The position numbers and the translations under genes are program-made. A stretch of DNA of 13,300 nt, taken from contig CALXPA010000018.1 of the NCBI GenBank assembly GCA_944390185.1, forward strand, positions 1 through 13,300. Reading direction: 5' to 3'. The notes beneath the pieces were generated by a model. The model did not search any database. It was not told where the DNA came from and was given only the letters and a program-made list of their open reading frames with translations. The first letter of the stretch is position 1, and each line of letters starts with the position of its first letter. The DNA comes from an uncultured Alphaproteobacteria bacterium (GTDB taxonomy: Bacteria; Pseudomonadota; Alphaproteobacteria; Rs-D84). Of this stretch, positions 6,342 through 12,649 are shown one piece after another.

Positions 6342-8819
6342 ATGGCAATCAAGGCACGATATCGGCGCGGAATACTTTGGTCTGTAATCGCAATACTTGC
6401 GGCGGCCATTATGGCAATTGTGATTGTGCCACCGATGATTAATCTGAATAACCTGAAACCAAATCTGGCGGCCGCGATTGCCCAGCAAACTGGTGTTCCG
6501 GCACAAATCACGGGCGATGTGCATTTCAGCCTGCTGGGCCGTGCCACAATTGTTGCAAATGACATCGACATACCAAACGGACATATTGGGTCTGTGATGT
6601 TCACTGTTCCACTGACCAGCATATTTGATTTGGCTAATGCGCCACTGACGGGCGACATATCCGTATATGACGCGAACATCAGTATATCCAGCCTGATGCC
6701 CCAGTCTTATAATCACCCTATTGCGGTATACAATTCGATAATCAGTTTTCGGAATCGCAATCTGGAAATAATTGATGCAGTAATTGATGGCGGCCATATG
6801 ATTGGCACGGTTCGCACGGCAAAGCACAAATATGATATTGACTTTGATAACGATGTTTTCTTTGTTCGCAATCACGATGACAGACTGGAAATATCTGGAT
6901 TGCTGTATGCCGATGGTTCGGCGCGCGGACACATCCAGATGGAAACAGACGAACTAAATCGCTGGTTTGACTTTGCCCAACCGCACATCGACGCGATGGT
7001 TAACATCAGTATGGACTTTGAATGGGACGGTGGTCGTGGATGGAAATTTACTGATATAGCAATGCCAAAGATAAATGGCAATATTGAAATTCATCCTGAT
7101 GGAACCCGTATCGTCGAACTGCGTGGTCACGACATTGAATACGACCTGTCATTTTTGACAGAACCATCGCGCATATTTTACAAGACCGCATTTGATTTGG
7201 ATTTTACTGGCCGTATGCAGTTTGGCACACGCGAATTTTCACATATATCTGTACGCGCCGTTGGCACGCGTGACGCGCTGAATATCGACCAGATTATCGC
7301 AGATGATATAAAAATCACCGGTGGAACAATTGACGCATATGGTGCCCACGATATAACAATTAATATGCCATATCATGGAATGCCCGCTATGTGCATATTT
7401 TCTGGCACACCGACCGATTGGAAATGCAGTAAATTTACATACGGCGACTATACCGGCGCAATCACAATAACCCCAGAAAAATTTGATTTGCTGGTCTATT
7501 CCCCACGTCCATCACCAAATCGCGATGACGCAATTCGTGATTTACTGGGGATGGCACCACGCGGACATATCGACTTTGAATTTGCGGACATTGCCGGCAC
7601 ATACACGATTGACGGCGATAAAATCACACCATCATACCGATTTGCCCATCACAAGACACTGGATTGGATGACACCGGGAACAGACCGTAAAATTCCGGCA
7701 TTCATGCGCGATGCAATTGGTGATTTTTCATGGGATGACGGCGTTATGCATTTTGTTCCTGACTCTGGTCGATGGGATCTGTACCTGACGGACCGCACGT
7801 TCAAGATATCTGGACAAAATTTCAAGGACTGGATACCGGACATTGACACCCAGGCATTTAACAATATGACATACAGCGTATCTGGAACATACAATAATGA
7901 TACAATATCCCAGATGCAAATAAACCTGGGCAACCACAGTTTCACAGGTACGTTCAGTGGCCGTACATTAACGCTACATACGGATATTTTAAATCTGGAC
8001 GCATTTATCAGCCAGTCATATCTGGATAACTATGAAGAACTGGCGTTTTTTACCACTTCGCCCGTCATGATACCATTTGAATTACCGATTAACATATCAT
8101 TATCTGCCGACACATTGATATACAATGGGATTCAGTTTAAAAACTTTGTATATGCATTAAAACCTGATGTACAGACATTTTCGATAACAGATACTATGCG
8201 TGGAAATTTACTGGCCACACTGAATCGCAATGGTAATAAATATAAAATATTTGCACAGTTAAATCGGTTTCAAATTGATGGGAATCTGTTGTCATCACAC
8301 ATGCCGTTGAACGTGCGCGACACAACGATTACCGCCGAACTGAACATGCAGACACACGGAAACATTGCACATGATTTAGAATATAATCTGGTTGGCGATA
8401 TTGATTTGTCATTTGATGGCGGGTACTTAATCGGCATTGGCATAGACCAATTCTTTGCATCTGCGCCCCAGATTAACACATTCAACGCAGAACATATACT
8501 GTCATACGCACTGGACGGGGGTCAGTCTGTATTAAAACAGATGCGACTGGTTGGTAAATATGCGCATGGAAACTTTCGCACAACATCACCAATAATGTTC
8601 CAATTACGTCACACGGATGCAACAGGCAATCTGGAAATCGCCGACGGAACAATGTACGCAGAACTGGAATTAACACTACGCGGGACATCGCCATCCCCGC
8701 AACCAATCAGCCTGACAATCATGCCAGACGGCACGCGCCAGTATACATTATTCGACATCATGACGAATTTTGATTCGACATACATGCGCACGTTTGTGCA
8801 AACACATGACAGATTTTAA
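6342..8819 (+). CDS. AsmA-family inner-membrane/periplasmic protein
   Basis: An 825-residue protein with one N-terminal membrane helix (about residues 11-33) after a basic cytoplasmic start, then a long periplasmic part rich in beta strands. The first 120 residues follow the AsmA_N pattern: membrane helix, PPMINLNNLKPNLAAAI, 'TGVPAQITGDVHFSLLG', then repeated short amphipathic strands. The last 200 residues carry the family's C-terminal theme (GDIDLSFDGGYLIGIGIDQFF, then VLKQMRLVGKYAHGNFRT). AsmA-like proteins are thought to form beta grooves that carry phospholipid between the inner and outer membranes. The start ATG has a purine-rich ribosome site 3-12 bases upstream and its own promoter. 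It stands alone: uvrB is divergent and the next gene is convergent, 12 bases away. Which AsmA paralogue it is cannot be told from sequence alone. Confidence 0.8.
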   Translation: MAIKARYRRGILWSVIAILAAAIMAIVIVPPMINLNNLKPNLAAAIAQQTGVPAQITGDVHFSLLGRATIVANDIDIPNGHIGSVMFTVPLTSIFDLANAPLTGDISVYDANISISSLMPQSYNHPIAVYNSIISFRNRNLEIIDAVIDGGHMIGTVRTAKHKYDIDFDNDVFFVRNHDDRLEISGLLYADGSARGHIQMETDELNRWFDFAQPHIDAMVNISMDFEWDGGRGWKFTDIAMPKINGNIEIHPDGTRIVELRGHDIEYDLSFLTEPSRIFYKTAFDLDFTGRMQFGTREFSHISVRAVGTRDALNIDQIIADDIKITGGTIDAYGAHDITINMPYHGMPAMCIFSGTPTDWKCSKFTYGDYTGAITITPEKFDLLVYSPRPSPNRDDAIRDLLGMAPRGHIDFEFADIAGTYTIDGDKITPSYRFAHHKTLDWMTPGTDRKIPAFMRDAIGDFSWDDGVMHFVPDSGRWDLYLTDRTFKISGQNFKDWIPDIDTQAFNNMTYSVSGTYNNDTISQMQINLGNHSFTGTFSGRTLTLHTDILNLDAFISQSYLDNYEELAFFTTSPVMIPFELPINISLSADTLIYNGIQFKNFVYALKPDVQTFSITDTMRGNLLATLNRNGNKYKIFAQLNRFQIDGNLLSSHMPLNVRDTTITAELNMQTHGNIAHDLEYNLVGDIDLSFDGGYLIGIGIDQFFASAPQINTFNAEHILSYALDGGQSVLKQMRLVGKYAHGNFRTTSPIMFQLRHTDATGNLEIADGTMYAELELTLRGTSPSPQPISLTIMPDGTRQYTLFDIMTNFDSTYMRTFVQTHDRF

Positions 8820-8831
8820 TATCCATGAAAC

Positions 8832-9176
8832 TTACTTTTGTTGTATAACAGAATCACGCGCAACGATATCGCCATTTTCATCGGCGTAATATGTATACGG
8901 CCCCACAGTCACACGATAAAAACCATGTGCCAAGAACTTTACACCCCGCTGGTTACAGACCAACATTTTATTTTTTCCGATTAAATCGACGGCCTGGCCA
9001 GAAAACACACGACACAAAAACATGCGCAGTGAATGAACCGCCCGTGGCGCACACAGTACCGTGCCGCGCTTTACCAGGCGCCCAAAATTGTACGCCGCCA
9101 TATTTGATTTTAAAACATTTTTTTGATACTGGCTTAATCCCATTGCGATGGCCAGTTTATCGATATCTGCAACCAT
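8832..9176 (-). CDS. Hypothetical protein, 114 aa
   Basis: I do not recognise this family. Two starts are possible: ATG at 9197 (121 residues) and ATG at 9176 (114 residues, beginning MVADIDKLAIAMGLS). I prefer the second because a good -10 box (9187-9192) lies between them. The N-terminal 45 residues look helical, with a pattern like 'A-x-x-M-G-L-S-Q-Y-Q-K-N-V-L', reminiscent of a small helix-turn-helix but too short to claim. The C-terminal half (from about residue 60) is beta-rich and ends with 'FYRVTVGPYTYYADENGDIVARDS'-type strands (quoted in part: VTVGPYTYYADENGD). No signal peptide is visible. It sits between the aspS terminator and the convergent AsmA-family gene, with its own promoter. 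Confidence 0.5.
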   Translation of the reverse strand: MVADIDKLAIAMGLSQYQKNVLKSNMAAYNFGRLVKRGTVLCAPRAVHSLRMFLCRVFSGQAVDLIGKNKMLVCNQRGVKFLAHGFYRVTVGPYTYYADENGDIVARDSVIQQK

Positions 9177-9186
9177 AACAGACAAA

Positions 9187-9214
9187 ATTATATTCATACA
9201 CAAATTATTGTTAA
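9187..9214 (-). promoter_or_regulatory. Promoter of the 114-aa gene
   Basis: Minus-strand TTAACA (9209-9214) and TATAAT (9187-9192) are 16 bases apart. The ATG at 9176 follows 10 bases after the -10 box, so the mRNA leader would be at most a few bases. The site lies just downstream of the aspS terminator, which fits an independent unit. Confidence 0.5.
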
Positions 9215-9227
9215 CAGGTATGAATTC

Positions 9228-9262
9228 ACAAAACAAAACAGGCCCACGCATTTGCGCAGGCC
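9228..9262 (-). terminator. Intrinsic terminator of aspS
   Basis: On the minus strand GGCCTGCGC pairs with GCGTGGGCC (9 pairs, two of them G-U) around an AAAT loop (stem 9241-9262). The tail TGTTTTGTTTTGT follows (9228-9240). It begins 27 bases after the aspS stop codon and has the layout of a Rho-independent terminator. Confidence 0.8.
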
Positions 9263-9289
9263 CATTATCACATACATACATTAAACAGA

Positions 9290-11059
9290 TTATCCCTTTT
9301 TGCGTACCTGGATATGATCTTCGCGCAATTGGGTTTCTGTAACCGGTCCGGGCGCCCCCATCATCAAGTCTTGTCCACGTTGATTTGTTGGGAACGCAAC
9401 AACTGAACGCAAATTCGGCTCGCCCAGCATGATTTGCACCAGTCTGTCCAGACCGAACGCACATCCACCGTGCGGTGGTGCACCATATTGAAACGCCGTG
9501 TACATGCCGCCAAACTTTTGTTTTACAACGTCTTCATCATACCCAGTTATTTCAAAACACCGCAACATAACATCTGGGTTAAAGTTGCGTAATCCACCAC
9601 TGCAAATTTCTGCACCATTTAACACCATGTCGAATTGTGCCGCCTTGATTGACAATGGGTCTTTGGTCTTTAATTCATCCAAAGTTGCCATCGGATACGA
9701 AAACGGATTGTGCGTAAAGGCAATACCAGTGGGTGATTCTGGGTCTGCCTCAAAGAACGGGAATTCTTCGATCCAGCACAGACGAAATTCTTTTTCATCA
9801 ATTAAACCCAAATCGTCGCCCAATTTATTGCGCAACTTTCCCGCGGCCTTGGCGGCGACATCTGGCGCATCACAGATAAAGAACAGCGACGAATTATCCC
9901 CAGCAATTTCATGCAGTTTCGCAACGCGCCCCGCATCCAGTTTTTTTGCAACGGGACCCTTGGGCTCGTCCGCGAACACGATATAGCCCAATCCCCCCAG
10001 CCCCAGTTCTTTGACCGCCCAGTCGCCCAGTTTGTCATACCACGAACGCGGCCGATCTGAACTGTTCGGCGCAGGCACCGCACGAACAATACTGCCCTGC
10101 GCTATGGCGTTGGCAAAGATACCGAAATCCGAACCACGGAATATATCTGTCACATCGTGAATGATAATCGGGTTACGCAAATCAGGCTTGTCCGAACCAT
10201 ACTTTAACATTGCCTGGTCAAACGAGATATGTGGGATATCATCGCATATTTTTGCATCTGGCACGAATTCACGAATAATTTGCGGCATCAGTGTATCACC
10301 AACCGCCTGGATATCCGGCAAATCGACAAACGACATTTCCAAATCCAATTGATAGAATTCCAACAATCTGTCCGCGCGCAAGTCTTCATCACGGAAACAT
10401 GGCGCAATCTGGAAATAGCGATCGAACCCGGCAATTTGTAATATCTGCTTAAACTGCTGTGGGGCCTGGGGCAACGCATAGAACATACCATGATGATTAC
10501 GTGATGGCACGATAAAGTCACGTGCACCTTCGGGGCTGGACGCGGTCAAGATTGGCGTCTGGAATTCTGAAAAGCCCATTTCCCACATTTTATCACGAAT
10601 GAATTTAATCATGCGATTACGCATCAAAATATTGTTGTGCAATGTTTCGCGACGCAAATCTAAATAGCGATATTTCAACCGCAAATCTTCGGCCACAGAA
10701 TCATCATCACCAAATACCTGGAACGGTAAAACATCTGCATTGGTCAGTACATGCCACTGCTGTGATTGAACCTCTATCTCGCCTGTTGGGATTTTATCAT
10801 TAACGGCATCATCCGCGCGCGCAACCACTGTGCCAGTAATTTGAATCACAGATTCTGGCCGCACACGTTCCAGTGCCGCATCACCCCCATCAAACACACA
10901 CTGCGTAATACCATAATTATCACGCAAATCGATAAATAACAGTGAACCATGATCACGCTTGCGATGGACCCATCCTGACAGCGTGACAGTTTCACCGACG
11001 TTGGATTTATTCAGTTCGCCACAGGTATGGGTTCTGTACTTTGATTTCAACGACAACAT
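9290..11059 (-). CDS. aspS: Aspartyl-tRNA synthetase (probably non-discriminating)
   Basis: A 589-residue bacterial-type AspRS, which charges tRNA-Asp with aspartate. Domains: N-terminal OB-fold anticodon-binding domain (about 1-110, GWVHRKRDHGSLLFIDLRD at 29-47), class II catalytic core with motif 2 at FRDEDLRADR (222-231) followed by LEFYQLDLEMSF, a bacterial GAD insertion (about 290-420), and motif 3 in GLDRLVQIMLGE (536-547). KPDLRNP and SDRPRSWYDKLGDWAVKELGLGGLG fit alphaproteobacterial enzymes. The residue matching E. coli L30 is H37 and that matching K81 is D84. Histidine at the first site and absence of lysine at the second are seen in non-discriminating AspRSs, which also charge tRNA-Asn for later amidation by GatCAB. 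The ATG at 11057-11059 has an AAGGA site. Its leader carries a T-box; a terminator follows the stop. Confidence 0.96.
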   Translation of the reverse strand: MLSLKSKYRTHTCGELNKSNVGETVTLSGWVHRKRDHGSLLFIDLRDNYGITQCVFDGGDAALERVRPESVIQITGTVVARADDAVNDKIPTGEIEVQSQQWHVLTNADVLPFQVFGDDDSVAEDLRLKYRYLDLRRETLHNNILMRNRMIKFIRDKMWEMGFSEFQTPILTASSPEGARDFIVPSRNHHGMFYALPQAPQQFKQILQIAGFDRYFQIAPCFRDEDLRADRLLEFYQLDLEMSFVDLPDIQAVGDTLMPQIIREFVPDAKICDDIPHISFDQAMLKYGSDKPDLRNPIIIHDVTDIFRGSDFGIFANAIAQGSIVRAVPAPNSSDRPRSWYDKLGDWAVKELGLGGLGYIVFADEPKGPVAKKLDAGRVAKLHEIAGDNSSLFFICDAPDVAAKAAGKLRNKLGDDLGLIDEKEFRLCWIEEFPFFEADPESPTGIAFTHNPFSYPMATLDELKTKDPLSIKAAQFDMVLNGAEICSGGLRNFNPDVMLRCFEITGYDEDVVKQKFGGMYTAFQYGAPPHGGCAFGLDRLVQIMLGEPNLRSVVAFPTNQRGQDLMMGAPGPVTETQLREDHIQVRKKG

Positions 11060-11060
11060 T

Positions 11061-11090
11061 TTGGTTTCCTTTTTCTATTTTGGACACCAA
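11061..11090 (-). promoter_or_regulatory. Hairpin sequestering the aspS Shine-Dalgarno site
   Basis: On the minus strand TTGGTGTCC (11082-11090) pairs with GGAAACCAA (11061-11069): eight of nine positions pair, with one G-A mismatch, around a 12-base A-rich loop. The 3' arm contains the GGA of the AAGGA ribosome site and ends one base before the ATG, so folding would hide the initiation region. It is the probable expression platform of the T-box, although the switching partner is not clear. Confidence 0.5.
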
Positions 11091-11250
11091 TTCAAACAGT
11101 TCTATTTCGGATCGGCACCCACATTTAAAATTTTCAGGGGCGCAATTTACATGGATTGCGCGGTGCCACCCTGGTTTATTACTTTTGCGCGGGTTTTGCC
11201 AACTCCGTGGTTGTCAGTCACATCATCGCCGACGCGCCCAAAAAATCATC
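11061..11250 (-). promoter_or_regulatory. T-box riboswitch leader of aspS
   Basis: The leader contains the exact 14-base T-box signature AGGGTGGCACCGCG (11159-11172). Around it CAGGG (11169-11173) pairs with CCCTG (11135-11139), the 7-base bulge TGGCACC (11162-11168) is left open, and GCGCAAT (11155-11161) pairs with ATTGCGC (11140-11146) around an 8-base loop. This is the canonical antiterminator: two perfect helices flanking the bulge that binds the tRNA acceptor end. TGGC in the bulge is complementary to GCCA, the end expected for uncharged tRNA-Asp (G73), matching the regulated gene. Upstream, a compact stem (11233-11243 with 11183-11191, two-base bulge) encloses a hairpin (11197-11216) and two GAC triplets (11213-11215, 11217-11219), which could serve as an Asp specifier; this assignment is uncertain. 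No intrinsic terminator follows, so translational control is more likely. Confidence 0.8.
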
Positions 11251-11324
11251 TGGTGCCCTAAGCAAGAATCGGACTTGCGACTCGTCCTTACCAAGGACGT
11301 GTTTTACCACTAGACTATTAGGGC
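11251..11324 (-). tRNA. tRNA-Thr (anticodon GGU)
   Basis: A 74-base cloverleaf with encoded CCA. The acceptor stem GCCCTAA/TTAGGGC is perfect, with discriminator A. The D arm is GTCT-AGTGGTA-AAAC with a C12-A23 mismatch. The anticodon stem CGTCC/GGACG is perfect with loop TTGGTAA, so the anticodon is GGT (threonine). The variable loop has four bases, and the T arm GCAAG/CTTGC is perfect. G1-C72, C2-G71 and the anticodon agree with known threonyl-tRNA synthetase identity. The T loop reads TCCGATT, so position 55 is C in place of the near-universal U (pseudouridine). A14, G18, G19, A21, U33, T54, C56 and A58 are normal. Confidence 0.88.
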
Positions 11325-11337
11325 AATTTGCCTGTCA

Positions 11338-11365
11338 ATTATAAATGCCCCGCGCCAAAAATCAA
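11338..11365 (-). promoter_or_regulatory. Promoter of tRNA-Thr (and probably aspS)
   Basis: Minus-strand TTGATT (11360-11365) and TATAAT (11338-11343) are 16 bases apart, giving a start near 11331, about 7 bases before the mature tRNA. A GC-rich stretch lies inside the spacer. I see no separate promoter between the tRNA and the T-box leader, so this one may also drive aspS. Confidence 0.6.
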
Positions 11366-11369
11366 GGAT

Positions 11370-11395
11370 AAAAAACGCCCCGCATCGCGCAGGGC
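11370..11395 (-). terminator. Intrinsic terminator of the CPIC/WCISKH operon
   Basis: On the minus strand GCCCTGCG pairs with TGCGGGGC (8 pairs, two G-U) around a CGA loop (11377-11395) and is followed by GTTTTTT (11370-11376). It lies 20 bases after the stop of the 191-residue gene and just before the tRNA promoter, insulating the two units. Confidence 0.8.
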
Positions 11396-11414
11396 CATTC
11401 ACCAGACAAAAATT

Positions 11415-11990
11415 TTATTCTATACAGCAATTAACGGCGTTTTTAACCCAATTTTTCAGTTTTGACATACGACCGGTGGATGCATTTGGGACCGCGCTAT
11501 CTGTCTGTACTGGATGTGATGCAGACAATGCGACCGTTTTCGTTTTGCTTTTCGTTTTAACCCATTTAACATCTGTCCCGCCATTCAACATCCCCATATT
11601 CAATCCCCAGAATATGCAATACAGACCATACGACCGATCAAACAAATCATACGCCCCGTCTTTATCCCCCGCGGCCAGTGCCTTGGTACCGACTTCGAAC
11701 AAACGCATTGATGCCGCCAGCAAGTGTTTTGAAATACACCACACTTCGCCTTCGTACGACGGGATGATTTTCTGCATCATCTGCTTGCGCTGTTCGCGCA
11801 CATCATCAATCAAGTCATAGAATTCATGCTTGCCCGTTTTGGCACCCGAAAACATCAAATGCTCTTCGATAGAAATCAGGTTCATAATCCCGATTGTTAA
11901 ATCCTGGTCCGACGATAAATCCTTTGGATTGACTTTTTTCGCCGCATCCAGTTTTTCAACAAATTCGCGTACATTTTTTATTTTTTCCAT
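11415..11990 (-). CDS. Soluble helical protein with WCISKH motif, 191 aa
   Basis: I cannot give a named family. Residues 1-138 look like an all-helical soluble domain with strongly patterned segments: DLSSDQDLTIGIMNLISIEEH (25-44), then WCISKHLLAASMRLFEVGTKA (84-104) and AYDLFDRSYGLYCIFWGLNMG (113-133). E43, H44, E82, C85 and H89 could form a metal or redox site in a helical bundle; that is inference. Residues 140-191 are a low-complexity, lysine- and serine-rich tail ending in a short basic helix with two adjacent cysteines (NCCIE), which looks like an added extension. The ATG (11988-11990) has a strong AGGGGG ribosome site. The gene follows the CPIC membrane protein gene by 21 bases and is followed by a terminator, so the two form one operon. 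From memory, similar protein pairs occur in Patescibacteria genomes; this is not verified. Confidence 0.7.
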   Translation of the reverse strand: MEKIKNVREFVEKLDAAKKVNPKDLSSDQDLTIGIMNLISIEEHLMFSGAKTGKHEFYDLIDDVREQRKQMMQKIIPSYEGEVWCISKHLLAASMRLFEVGTKALAAGDKDGAYDLFDRSYGLYCIFWGLNMGMLNGGTDVKWVKTKSKTKTVALSASHPVQTDSAVPNASTGRMSKLKNWVKNAVNCCIE

Positions 11991-12011
11991 GTTTTCCCCC
12001 TGTTACAGAAA

Positions 12012-12521
12012 TTAAATGCATATGCAAAACAACCAACTGGCCAACCCCAGTGCCACCACTGGCAATACAACGCGTTCAAATGGGAAATGCGCATGTCCGC
12101 CATTTTTACGCTTCATCCATTCGTACAGTTTTTCAACCAGTATAAATATAATCATCCCGGCAATTGCGCCAAACAATATTGGATCCACATAGAAAATATT
12201 CCAAATCCAGACAGGACTGTAATCAATATCACCAACATAGGCAAACCCAATCATTGCAACCGACAGACCAATCAGCAACGCATTACGTCCTGGGAACCGC
12301 CAACCACGTTTATCAAAAAACTTAATCATCCAATATCCCAACAGTGTCAACAGTGCACCGGCCCACAGTCCGACAATTCCAACCGGCACACCCAACGATT
12401 CTGCAACACCAACACCCGCCCCAATTGCAATTGTGCATATCGGACACGCTGGATTTGCCGCGGCGACACCCGGCACCATTGTTGCGATTAGCATCGGTAA
12501 TTTTTTCAACACACATGTCAT
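12012..12521 (-). CDS. Small membrane protein with CPIC motif, 169 aa
   Basis: I do not recognise a named family. The chosen start (ATG at 12519-12521) gives 169 residues and follows an AGGGGGAA ribosome site; an upstream ATG at 12572 would add 17 poor residues. Residues 1-22 form a signal-like or membrane segment ending AAANPA, followed at once by CPIC (26-29) within CPICTIAIGAGVGVAESLG. Four further membrane helices lie at about 45-65, 81-97, 114-131 and 150-168. A C-x-x-C just outside the first hydrophobic segment suggests a thiol-disulfide or metal-related role at the membrane, but this is inference. A basic loop, KRKNGGHAH (137-145), precedes the last helix, which ends CICI (C166, C168). 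It is the first gene of an operon with the WCISKH protein and is divergent from a tandem ArsR-type regulator. Confidence 0.75.
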   Translation of the reverse strand: MTCVLKKLPMLIATMVPGVAAANPACPICTIAIGAGVGVAESLGVPVGIVGLWAGALLTLLGYWMIKFFDKRGWRFPGRNALLIGLSVAMIGFAYVGDIDYSPVWIWNIFYVDPILFGAIAGMIIFILVEKLYEWMKRKNGGHAHFPFERVVLPVVALGLASWLFCICI

Positions 12522-12554
12522 ATTCCATTCCCCCTGATAAAACCTTGTATTTTT

Positions 12555-12579
12555 AATACATATAAAATTCAATACATAT
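12555..12579. repeat. Direct repeat AATACATAT x2, 16-base period
   Basis: AATACATAT occurs at 12555-12563 and 12571-12579, 16 bases apart, in the AT-rich divergent intergenic region. The repeats lie around the predicted transcription start of the CPIC operon and could be operator half-sites; chance in AT-rich DNA is also possible. Confidence 0.5.
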
Positions 12580-12606
12580 TATTTATGATATATATCAAAA
12601 AGTCAA
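12578..12606 (-). promoter_or_regulatory. Promoter of the CPIC/WCISKH operon with palindromic operator in the spacer
   Basis: Minus-strand TTGACT (12601-12606) and AATAAT (12578-12583) are 17 bases apart, close to consensus. The spacer holds a perfect 12-base palindrome, TGATATATATCA (12586-12597), where a bound dimer would block or bend the promoter. The leader to the ATG at 12521 is about 50 bases. Confidence 0.55.
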
Positions 12607-12614
12607 ATAATTTA

Positions 12615-12643
12615 TTTACGTACGAAAAAAATCGTGTTATATT
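12615..12643 (+). promoter_or_regulatory. Extended -10 promoter of the tandem ArsR regulator
   Basis: TTTACG (12615-12620) and TATATT (12638-12643) are 17 bases apart, with TG at 12635-12636 making an extended -10 box. The ATG at 12650 follows 6 bases after it, with no Shine-Dalgarno site, so a leaderless mRNA is predicted. Confidence 0.55.
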
Positions 12644-12649
12644 AACAGC

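Noticed and set aside
9177..9464. Extension of the 114-residue gene into the end of aspS (210-residue frame)
   Set aside because: It overlaps the aspS coding end, runs through the aspS terminator hairpin, and lies upstream of a good promoter for the shorter form.
11147..11154. Start-stop ATG-TAA in the T-box antiterminator loop as a leader peptide
   Set aside because: No ribosome site precedes it, and the eight-base loop explains the sequence better.
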